Of a DNA stretch of 11,946 bases, positions 5,943 through 11,946 are shown in pieces. How positions within the stretch are numbered: the stretch's first letter is position 1; each line of letters opens with the position of its first letter. The notes under the pieces were generated by a model. It did no database searches and was not told the origin of the DNA. It saw nothing but the letters and a program-made list of their open reading frames with translations. The position numbers and the translations under genes were made by a program. The DNA is from Lachnospiraceae bacterium UBA3282 (lineage in GTDB: Bacteria > Bacillota > Clostridia > Lachnospirales > Lachnospiraceae): assembly GCA_002361735.1 (NCBI GenBank), contig DETS01000068.1:1-11946 (forward strand), given 5' to 3'.

Positions 5943-7987
5943 ACCGTACCTCCTACAAACTGATAAATGCTTACGCCGTCTTCCTGTCTAAGCATTTCAA
6001 GCATCAGATTAAGGGGTTCACCATCTTTTAACTTCTCCTCAACAGGCAATTGTTCAAAGTGTTCTTTTCCACATTCCTCCTGTTTTTCTCCAAGCCTCTC
6101 GAAACCGTCGATCACCAGCTCATGAAGCCGTAAAATCTCTCTCCCGATTTCGTTATATACCGACCGATCCGCATATCTCCACTCCATCTCCGTCTTTTCT
6201 TTATTCCAACGAATATGTTCCCATTTCGCCATTTCAATCAATTGTTCTTTTGAAAACTCCCACACCAGATCGTTATTATTTGGCACATCCGAATAAAAGC
6301 ATCCTATTTTATCCAAATGGTTCGCAAATTCTTTCGCCTGTAAAACATTTGACATTTTGTATTCCAGCGAAAGCTTATCAAATTCCCGATACAGATCTTC
6401 TTTGGAGAGATGTTCTTTCCGGTTCAATTCCCCTGCGTTCTTTTTATACTGCTCCACATATCTTCCGTTCAAAACGACGGCGAAATCATATAAGTGCATA
6501 TAGCGGCTCGATGACACGCTGCGTTTCACCGATTTCTTATCCATAAAGTTTGCATCGATATTCAAATACAACTGTGTCCCATTTGGATCTGCCCGATCTG
6601 CCAGACCGACTATTTTTCTGATATCACATTCCACATCCGTCATACCGTTCTCTTTTACAAATGAAAAATATGGTTTGACACTTTTTTTATCCTTTTTTTG
6701 AACTGCCTCATCTATGCGGTATTGCTCCGATCGGTCAAAAAGATATGTTGCAAATATACCATTATCCCGAAACACAAACTGACATTCCATCGGGTGCAGC
6801 TGGGTTCTGCTGTTGCGCCCGTATGCGTTTCTGTCCCAGCACTGCAATTCGTCACAGAGCATTAGTAAATAGGCCAGCGGATCATTTTCCATAGGAAAAG
6901 GAATATTATCTTCATCGTTATAATTGCCGTTATGGGCTATGGTTCGTTTGAACAGACTGTTGTGGAGCAGTATCGCGACCACCGCATCCACATCTTCTTC
7001 CTTCAGCGCTTCCTCCCTGTTTTCCAAGATCTGCCTGAGCAGAATATTTGCCGAGAAATACGCATGATCCATAAAATAATGAAATGCCTTTGGAGCGGAA
7101 GTCTTTTCCTGAAGCTTCTTTTTTAATTCTTCCGGTTTTTGCAAAATTTCATAGATATCTTTATTTGCGGCTAGCTTTTCACAAATCCGATCCGTAAACA
7201 AATCATCTGTTGTGTCATATAACTTTCCTGTTGCAGTCTGAATCGCGCCTTGTTCTTCCTTTGAAAATGCTACCCATGTGTTTACATCTGTATATGCAAT
7301 GTGGAATTTACCGTCTTTACGTTGATACCCGTCCCTGTCAGCGCTCTCAAAATATGCTTCCACCTGTTCAAATGGAAGTTCAAACGGATACCCTATATCA
7401 TGAAACAGCGATGTAAGTCCCCAATATTTCAAAAAGTGGTTTGCAGCCTCCGACGAATCTTCTGCTGCTGTTCCAAGCTTATTTCTGTAAGCTTTTGCAT
7501 AAGCCCGGCGAAATGCCTTGCTCGTATCAAAAACAGCCAGTCCCAAAGCAAACACATAGACTGAATGACTGTAATGATCCCTGTGCTTCATAAGGAGCGC
7601 GCTTCCATTGATCTCATATTCAGAAAGCATTTCGATCATCTTTCTTGTCTTCTCATAAGCGCCGAAAAACATTTCCAGATAACAAAAATACACATCAAAC
7701 GCATCCGCCGCACGGCCGCTGTCCAAAAATCTTTCCATTGCTTTCTGCATACACAGCCTGTCGATATCCTTTTCCATATTAAATGGAATCACTCCGGGTT
7801 TATTGCTTTTTCCCGTTCTGTCATCCGTATTTTTTGAAAAATCATACGCTAAGCCTTCGCAGCGGTTATAAAAAAAGCGAATCACGCAGGACTTGAAATC
7901 CGTTCCTTTTGCATATTCCTTTAACTCCGGAATTTTAGGTCCTACGCCGTATCTGTGATTCAGTTCTTCCATTGTCCGATATCCCAT
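5939..7987 (-). CDS. HD-superfamily phosphohydrolase with RyR-like C-terminal tail
   Basis: This is the first cassette gene, 682 residues from the ATG at 7987. I chose that start because GAGAGG lies about 7 nt upstream. An in-frame ATG at 8167 would place 60 low-quality residues across the terminator-like hairpin and has no good ribosome site. The middle carries an ordered set of HD-family metal ligands: H141 (DHYSHS), H196-D197 (LFHDIGYPFE), H308 (MDHAYFS), H342 (LLHNSLF) and D379 (LCDELQCW). This predicts a divalent-metal phosphohydrolase acting on nucleotides or cyclic nucleotides; the substrate is unknown. Residues about 583-650 hold a degenerate RyR-like segment (AKWEHIRWNKEKTEMEWRY) sharing EHIRW with the RyR domain of the next gene. 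There is no signal peptide or clear membrane segment. Its stop overlaps the next start (GTATGA). Plausible roles are removal of a signal made by the TIR protein, or nucleotide depletion (inference). Confidence 0.83.
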   Translation of the reverse strand: MGYRTMEELNHRYGVGPKIPELKEYAKGTDFKSCVIRFFYNRCEGLAYDFSKNTDDRTGKSNKPGVIPFNMEKDIDRLCMQKAMERFLDSGRAADAFDVYFCYLEMFFGAYEKTRKMIEMLSEYEINGSALLMKHRDHYSHSVYVFALGLAVFDTSKAFRRAYAKAYRNKLGTAAEDSSEAANHFLKYWGLTSLFHDIGYPFELPFEQVEAYFESADRDGYQRKDGKFHIAYTDVNTWVAFSKEEQGAIQTATGKLYDTTDDLFTDRICEKLAANKDIYEILQKPEELKKKLQEKTSAPKAFHYFMDHAYFSANILLRQILENREEALKEEDVDAVVAILLHNSLFKRTIAHNGNYNDEDNIPFPMENDPLAYLLMLCDELQCWDRNAYGRNSRTQLHPMECQFVFRDNGIFATYLFDRSEQYRIDEAVQKKDKKSVKPYFSFVKENGMTDVECDIRKIVGLADRADPNGTQLYLNIDANFMDKKSVKRSVSSSRYMHLYDFAVVLNGRYVEQYKKNAGELNRKEHLSKEDLYREFDKLSLEYKMSNVLQAKEFANHLDKIGCFYSDVPNNNDLVWEFSKEQLIEMAKWEHIRWNKEKTEMEWRYADRSVYNEIGREILRLHELVIDGFERLGEKQEECGKEHFEQLPVEEKLKDGEPLNLMLEMLRQEDGVSIYQFVGGTV

Positions 7988-8028
7988 GATCAATCCTCTC
8001 AATTTTATGATTTTCCCGGGCAAAAGAC

Positions 8029-8060
8029 AAAAAACCACGGTATCGCAATGAAACCGCAGT
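8029..8060 (-). terminator. Terminator-like hairpin in the cassette leader
   Basis: On the minus strand, ACTGCGGT (8060-8053) pairs with ACCGTGGT (8041-8034) through 8 bp including two G-T wobbles. The hairpin runs straight into a T6 run (8034-8029). It sits about 45 nt upstream of the HD-protein start, so it would cut transcription short unless disrupted. The neighbouring AGTC-GAGA-GACT hairpin (8058-8069) uses three of the same bases, so the two folds compete. Confidence 0.5.
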
Positions 8061-8080
8061 CTCTCGACTCTGATCTCCCA

Positions 8081-8118
8081 CCGAGCGCTCTCGGGGCGCC
8101 AGAATATATTCTGACGCC
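8081..8118 (-). other. Adjacent strong hairpins in the cassette leader
   Basis: The arms ggcgccagaa (8095-8104) and ttctgacgcc (8109-8118) pair over 10 bp (one G-T in the RNA) around a TATA loop. Directly beside them ccgag (8081-8085) and ctcgg (8090-8094) form a second stem that could stack on the first. These are part of the leader fold and not a terminator, since no T-run follows. Confidence 0.55.
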
Positions 8119-8146
8119 GGGGAAAACTCCGTGAGAAATCAAGAAG

Positions 8147-8177
8147 GGGATGCAAATGCGTTTCCACACTTACACCC
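8147..8177 (-). other. Long GAAA-tetraloop hairpin in the cassette leader
   Basis: On the minus strand the 13-nt arm GGGTGTAAGTGTG (8177-8165) pairs with CGCATTTGCATCCC (8160-8147), with a few G-U pairs and one bulge, around a GAAA loop closed by G-C. A GNRA loop on a long stem is typical of structured RNAs and often docks into a receptor. Confidence 0.55.
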
Positions 8178-8213
8178 CACTATGTTTATGGGCACAAAGG
8201 GACTGTATTACAG

Positions 8214-8288
8214 CAGTCTCTCCCTGTCCTGTGTGGCACTTGCCTGCCTATCCGTCGATCCTGTTGGCGCAGCATCAATCGGTACACC
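8214..8288. repeat. Flanking repeat copy 2
   Basis: This is the second copy of the repeat found near 2889-2960, in the same orientation. The core tgtgtggcacttgcctgcc (8230-8248) and gttggcgc (8263-8270) are identical, cagtct (8214-8219) and a cacc end are also shared, and the middle has diverged. The hairpin around gttggcgc that is perfect in copy 1 is interrupted here. It lies at the 5' end of the cassette leader, just inside the predicted promoter. Confidence 0.65.
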
Positions 8289-8318
8289 GCTATATTCTTG
8301 AAATCTCGTGTTTATTTT

Positions 8319-8327
8319 ATCATACCA
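8319..8327 (-). promoter_or_regulatory. Predicted extended -10 promoter of the cassette operon
   Basis: On the minus strand TGGTATGAT gives an extended -10 (TGn plus TATGAT, one mismatch to TATAAT). No good -35 is found at 16-18 nt. It lies between the glgP terminator and repeat copy 2, and would start a leader of about 325 nt near 8312. The glgP promoter has the same extended -10 form. Confidence 0.42.
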
Positions 8328-8373
8328 TTTCTGCCGACACAAGCATTTTTGTCGAAAACCCGGGGCAGAAAAT

Positions 8374-8410
8374 GAAAGGACGCCGTCTCAGCCGGACGGC
8401 GCCCTCTTTC
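8374..8410 (-). terminator. Intrinsic terminator of glgP
   Basis: A long hairpin lies 8 nt past the glgP stop: CGCCGTC (8381-8387) pairs with GACGGCG (8395-8401) around a 7-nt loop, extended by GAAAGG and CCTCTTTC-type outer arms. On the minus strand it is followed by CATTTTC, a short T tract. It separates glgP transcription from the cassette. Confidence 0.8.
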
Positions 8411-8418
8411 ATAAATGA

Positions 8419-10929
8419 TTATGATTTCTTTAAGGTTTTTGTGTCTGTCACGACAGTCTCCTTCGGGATCACCACCTTATCCAGCTTCCAGATATCATCC
8501 ACATACTCCTGAATGGTTCTGTCGGAAGTGAACTTGCCGGAGCATGCCACGTTTAAGATTGCGCTGCGCGCCCAGCCCTTCTCGTTGCGGTAAGCCGCTT
8601 CTACTCTCTCCTGCGCTTCCGCGTAAGCCTTGAAGTCCTTGAGAATAAAATACCTGTCAGCCTTTGAGGTTTCCTGCGTATTTAACAGCGAATTGTATAA
8701 GGAGCGGAACAGGTCCGGATCGCCGGGCGCATAGGTGCCGTTGATGAGCTGCATCAGCACTTTCCTCACGTCAGGATCGTTGTTGAAAATCTCCGTGGGA
8801 TCATAGCCGCCGTAATTCTCATAGCGGATGACTTCATCGGATGATAAGCCGAAGATAAACGCGTTCTCCTCACCCACTTCCTCCACGATTTCCACGTTTG
8901 CGCCGTCCATCGTACCGATGGTGAGCGCGCCGTTTAACATGAACTTCATGTTACCCGTGCCGGAAGCCTCCTTGCTGGCTGTGGAAATCTGCTCGGAAAC
9001 ATCCGCTGCCGCAAAGATGATCTCCGCGTTGGAGACACGGTAATTCTCGATGAACACCACTTTGATCTTTCCGCCAATCGCGGGATCGTTGTTCACCACA
9101 TCCGCCACGGCATTGATCAGCTTGATCGTCAGCTTCGCGGTCTTATAGCCCGCAGCTGCCTTCGCGCCGAAAATAAAGGTCCTCGGATAGAAATCCATAT
9201 CCGGGTGCTCTTTTAACTCATTGTAGAGATACATCACATGCAGGATGTTAAGAAGCTGTCTCTTGTACTCATGGAGACGTTTTACCTGTACGTCAAAGAT
9301 GGAACGGGGATCGACCTCGATACCGTTGTGTTCTTTGATGTACTCCGCCAGGCGCACCTTATTCTGATATTTGATGTTCATGAACTCCTGCTGCGCCTTC
9401 TCGTCATCGGCATAAATCTTTAATTTATTGATCTTCGGCAGATCGGTGATCCAGTCGCTGCCCACATGATCCGTCACCCAGTTCGCAAGCAGGGGATTCG
9501 CATGCAGCAGGAAACGTCTCTGCGTGATGCCGTTGGTCTTATTGTTGAACTTCTCGGGCATCATCTCGTAGAAGTCTTTCAGTTCCTGATTCTTTAAGAT
9601 CTCGGTATGTAATCTCGCCACGCCGTTGACGGAATAGCCTGCCGCAATTGCCAGATGCGCCATCTTGACCTGACCGTCATAAATGATCGCCATCTTTCTG
9701 ACTTTCTCCTGATCGCCGGGATACTTCTGCTCGATCCTCGCGATAAAGCGTCGGTTGATCTCCTCAACGATCTGATACACGCGGGGAAGGAGTCTCGAAA
9801 ACAGCTCGATCGGCCATTTTTCCAATGCTTCTGCCATGATCGTGTGATTCGTGTACGCGCAGGTCTTTGTGGTCACTTCCCATGCCTCGTCCCAAGTCAG
9901 ATAATGCTCATCCATCAAAATACGCATCAACTCCGCCACCGCTACCGTGGGGTGCGTATCATTTAACTGGAAGGTCACTTTCTCATGGAATTTCCTGATA
10001 TCGCTATGCTTCTTCATATATTTTTCCACCGCCGCCTGTACGGAAGCGGAAATAAAGAAATACTGCTGCTTTAAGCGCAGCTCTTTGCCTGCGTAATGAT
10101 TATCGTTAGGATAGAGAACCTCCACGATATTTCTCGCCAGATTTTCCTGCTCCACCGCCTTCTGATAATCACCCTTATCAAAGGAATCAAGCTGGAAGCA
10201 GTTTACCGGCTCCGCATCCCAGATGCGCAGGGTGTTGACGATACCGTTGCCATAGCCCACGACCGGCAAGTCATAAGGAATCGCCGTCACCGCCTGATAG
10301 CCTTCCTGCTTGAAATTATTTCTGCCGTTCTCATCTACATATACATTGACATAGCCGCCGAAACGTACTTCCTTTGCGTACTCCGGTCTGCGCAGCTCGA
10401 ATGGATTGCCGTCGTGCAGCCAGTTGTCGGGCACTTCGACCTGATAACCGTCGCGGATTTCCTGCTTGAACATACCGTAACGGTAACGGATCCCGCAGCC
10501 GTAAGCCGCATAGCCCAAGGTCGCAAGAGAATCCAGAAAACATGCCGCAAGTCTTCCCAAGCCGCCGTTTCCAAGCGCTGCGTCGGGTTCCTGATCCTCC
10601 ACCACGTTAATGTCGATGCCAAGCTCCTCCAGCGCCTGCGCAAACGCATCATAAGCCTGCAGGTTGATCATGTTGTTGCCCAGCGCACGACCCATCAGAA
10701 ACTCCATGGAAAGGTAGTAGACCATCTTCGGATCCTGTTTGTCGTATTCTTTCTGGGTTTTTAACCACTGATCCACAATGGCGTCCTTAACCGCATAGGA
10801 TACTGCCTGAAAGATCTGCTGGTCAGTCGCTTCCTCCAGCGTCTTTCTGTAAAGGGTTTTTACATTGTAGAGGACGCTTCTCTTAAAAAGCTCTGTATCA
10901 AAGTTTGATGCCGCCGATTTTTTTACCAT
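8419..10929 (-). CDS. glgP: Glycogen/starch phosphorylase (GT35, EC 2.4.1.1)
   Basis: This complete 836-residue protein is of normal length for the family. It releases glucose 1-phosphate from alpha-1,4-glucans with pyridoxal phosphate as cofactor, in the cytoplasm, for glycogen breakdown. Recognisable segments in order are YYLSMEFLMGR, ALGNGGLGRLAACFLDS, the catalytic-domain LNDTHPTVAV and TNHTIMAEALEKWP, NGITQRRFLLHANP, DVQVKRLHEYKRQ, and the PLP-binding SGTGNMKFMLNGALTIGT, whose lysine is K662. The start at 10929 is preceded by AAGGAGG at workable spacing. A nearer ATG just after the SD is out of frame. It has its own upstream promoter and a downstream terminator, so it is probably a single-gene transcript. 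Sampled rows are about 53% G+C, richer than the cassette that follows. Substrate preference (glycogen versus maltodextrin) cannot be told from sequence. Confidence 0.97.
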   Translation of the reverse strand: MVKKSAASNFDTELFKRSVLYNVKTLYRKTLEEATDQQIFQAVSYAVKDAIVDQWLKTQKEYDKQDPKMVYYLSMEFLMGRALGNNMINLQAYDAFAQALEELGIDINVVEDQEPDAALGNGGLGRLAACFLDSLATLGYAAYGCGIRYRYGMFKQEIRDGYQVEVPDNWLHDGNPFELRRPEYAKEVRFGGYVNVYVDENGRNNFKQEGYQAVTAIPYDLPVVGYGNGIVNTLRIWDAEPVNCFQLDSFDKGDYQKAVEQENLARNIVEVLYPNDNHYAGKELRLKQQYFFISASVQAAVEKYMKKHSDIRKFHEKVTFQLNDTHPTVAVAELMRILMDEHYLTWDEAWEVTTKTCAYTNHTIMAEALEKWPIELFSRLLPRVYQIVEEINRRFIARIEQKYPGDQEKVRKMAIIYDGQVKMAHLAIAAGYSVNGVARLHTEILKNQELKDFYEMMPEKFNNKTNGITQRRFLLHANPLLANWVTDHVGSDWITDLPKINKLKIYADDEKAQQEFMNIKYQNKVRLAEYIKEHNGIEVDPRSIFDVQVKRLHEYKRQLLNILHVMYLYNELKEHPDMDFYPRTFIFGAKAAAGYKTAKLTIKLINAVADVVNNDPAIGGKIKVVFIENYRVSNAEIIFAAADVSEQISTASKEASGTGNMKFMLNGALTIGTMDGANVEIVEEVGEENAFIFGLSSDEVIRYENYGGYDPTEIFNNDPDVRKVLMQLINGTYAPGDPDLFRSLYNSLLNTQETSKADRYFILKDFKAYAEAQERVEAAYRNEKGWARSAILNVACSGKFTSDRTIQEYVDDIWKLDKVVIPKETVVTDTKTLKKS

Positions 10930-10990
10930 TCTTTTCCATTCCTCCTTGCTGTGTCAACTTCTGCCTGTCGAATCATACAACTCTGTTTCC

Positions 10991-10999
10991 AGTATACCA
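10991..10999 (-). promoter_or_regulatory. Predicted extended -10 promoter of glgP
   Basis: The 90-bp gap between ileS and glgP contains TGGTATACT on the minus strand, an extended -10 with TATACT (10991-10996). No convincing -35 lies 16-18 nt further up. The expected start is about 55 nt upstream of the glgP ATG. No terminator hairpin for ileS is evident in this short gap. Confidence 0.55.
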
Positions 11000-11019
11000 C
11001 ACTCATCCAATAAAAGGAA

Positions 11020-11946
11020 TTAGCATTTTTCAATCCCGATCGTCACGGTCTCCCCGTTGACGTTCCACTCTTTGGAAACTGCCAGTTTTTCTCCCGTTCC
11101 CATGCTCTCGGCAAGTACTTTTCCGGCAATCATACCTTCGTTCTTCGCGGCGATCTGCGCTACCTTCTCATTACCGTTCAGGGATACTTTGATGTGATCC
11201 ATCACCTCAAAGTCCGCATCCTTTCTCATGGTCTGGATCTTACTGATGATCTCGTAGACAAAGCCTTCCTCAATCAGCTCCTCCGTCAGGTTCGTGTCCA
11301 GCACCACCGTCACATAGTTGTCAGCTTCCGCCACAAAACCGTCCTTCTGCACCATATCGATCAGCAGGTCTTCCTCCGCAAGGGAAACCTCCACGCCGTC
11401 CACGTCGAATTTCAGCACGCCCTCTGCTTTCAGGGTCTCCATCGCCGCACTGCCGTCCACCGCAGACAGATATGCCTTGATACCGCCGAGCTGTTTGCCG
11501 TACTTCGGTCCCACGGTTTTCAGCTGGGGTTTGAAGCTGTAAGTCGCAAACGCCGATACATCGTCGGAGAATACAATCTGCTTTACATTTAACTCATCTT
11601 TGATGATGTCCTGATAGAACTCGTCGAGAACACTCTCTGCCTTCACATACATGGTGCCGATCGGCTGACGGTTCTTGATGTTCGCCGTGTTGCGCGCCGC
11701 GCGCCCCATAACGACGATTTTCAATACTTCCTCCATGGAGTCCTCGAGTTTTTTGTCGATCATGCCCTCATTTGCAGCAGGGAAGTCGCACAAATGAATG
11801 CTCTCCGGCGCGTTTTTATCAATGCTGCACACCAGATTGCGGTAAATTTCTTCGGTCATAAAGGGCACCATGGGCGCCGCCGCCTTACAGATATCCACCA
11901 GTGCGGTATAGAGTGTCATGTAAGCATTGATCTTATCCTGCTCCAT
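11020..11946 (-). CDS. ileS: Isoleucyl-tRNA synthetase, C-terminal part (5' end outside window)
   Basis: The last 308 codons of ileS are present. The methionine at the window edge is internal, since full enzymes of this type are about 1,000 residues or more. The enzyme charges tRNA-Ile with isoleucine. Visible are the end of the anticodon-binding domain (AAAPMVPFMTEEIYRNLV, residues about 23-40 of the visible part, and MGRAARNTANIKNRQPIGT) and a C-terminal extension with VSLAEEDLLI, VTVVLDTNLTEELIEEGFV and EIISKIQTMRKDADFEV. That tail is typical of the long IleRS2-type enzymes common in Clostridia, which family knowledge links to low mupirocin sensitivity; I cannot confirm the type without the catalytic core. 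It ends 90 bp before glgP. Confidence 0.93.
   Translation of the reverse strand: MEQDKINAYMTLYTALVDICKAAAPMVPFMTEEIYRNLVCSIDKNAPESIHLCDFPAANEGMIDKKLEDSMEEVLKIVVMGRAARNTANIKNRQPIGTMYVKAESVLDEFYQDIIKDELNVKQIVFSDDVSAFATYSFKPQLKTVGPKYGKQLGGIKAYLSAVDGSAAMETLKAEGVLKFDVDGVEVSLAEEDLLIDMVQKDGFVAEADNYVTVVLDTNLTEELIEEGFVYEIISKIQTMRKDADFEVMDHIKVSLNGNEKVAQIAAKNEGMIAGKVLAESMGTGEKLAVSKEWNVNGETVTIGIEKC

Larger units (their letters stand above)
7988..8312 (-). ncRNA. Structured 5' leader of the HD/RyR/TIR operon (candidate riboswitch or attenuator)
   Basis: About 325 nt lie between the predicted promoter and the first cassette gene with no credible ORF, and they are full of stems. Read on the minus strand they include repeat copy 2, a GACTG/CAGTC hairpin, a long hairpin closed by a GAAA tetraloop (8147-8177), a 10-bp hairpin (8095-8118), a 5-bp CCGAG/CTCGG hairpin (8081-8094), a small GAGA-loop hairpin (8058-8069) and a terminator-like stem (8029-8060). 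GNRA loops appear only when the minus strand is read, which supports transcription toward the cassette. I could not match it to a known riboswitch class from memory. Confidence 0.5.

Noticed and set aside
7988..8167. N-terminal extension of the HD protein to an ATG at 8167
   Set aside because: It adds 60 residues with no domain character, crosses the terminator-like hairpin and other stems, and lacks a ribosome site, whereas the ATG at 7987 has GAGAGG at good spacing.
8029..8312. Known riboswitch class (cobalamin, SAM, c-di-GMP, THF, ZTP and others)
   Set aside because: I compared remembered consensus motifs by eye and none fits, so it is left as an unclassified structured leader.
10096..10764. 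222-codon open frame on the + strand
   Set aside because: It lies wholly antisense to glgP, shows no recognisable domain and is explained by the codon bias of the real gene.
1..11946. CRISPR array, tRNA, rRNA or insertion sequence
   Set aside because: No regularly spaced repeats, no cloverleaf I could recognise and no transposase- or integrase-like frame were found on either strand.

Overview
The window looks like a chromosomal segment of an anaerobic Firmicute of class Clostridia, most likely Lachnospiraceae. The evidence is strong AGGAGG-type ribosome binding sites, a clostridial-style glycogen phosphorylase, a long-form (IleRS2-like) isoleucyl-tRNA synthetase, and an ECF sigma factor with a membrane and WG-repeat tail. 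Every protein gene I can support is on the minus strand, so the genes are read from right to left. No tRNA, rRNA, CRISPR array, transposase or integrase is visible.

Right flank (8374-11946), core metabolism. This holds the C-terminal 308 codons of ileS and then glgP, which has its own extended -10 promoter and a strong hairpin terminator. Sampled rows of glgP are about 53% G+C.

Centre (3095-8327), an accessory cassette. Four co-oriented genes follow an unusually structured leader of about 325 nt. They encode an HD-domain phosphohydrolase with a ryanodine-receptor (RyR)-like C-terminal tail (682 aa), a membrane-anchored Rossmann/TrkA-N-like protein ending in a clear RyR domain (447 aa), a TIR-domain protein (322 aa) and a small unrecognised basic protein (151 aa). 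The first two genes overlap by 4 nt. Sampled rows here are about 35-42% G+C. The set resembles a nucleotide-signalling conflict or immunity operon: the TIR enzyme could make an NAD-derived signal, the membrane Rossmann-RyR protein could be the sensor/effector, and the HD enzyme could remove or process a nucleotide. This is inferred from domains, not shown. A diverged direct repeat with a 19-nt identical core lies on each side of the cassette (near 2889-2960 and 8214-8288).

Left flank (1-2722). A lipoprotein with three HxW...CxxCG zinc-ribbon-like repeats lies 34 bp upstream of a large gene running off the left edge. That gene is open without a stop from 1701 to position 1 (567 codons). It fuses an ECF sigma factor in frame to a transmembrane segment, an acidic Q/E-rich linker and a WG-repeat-like region. 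The two genes probably form one envelope-sensing operon.
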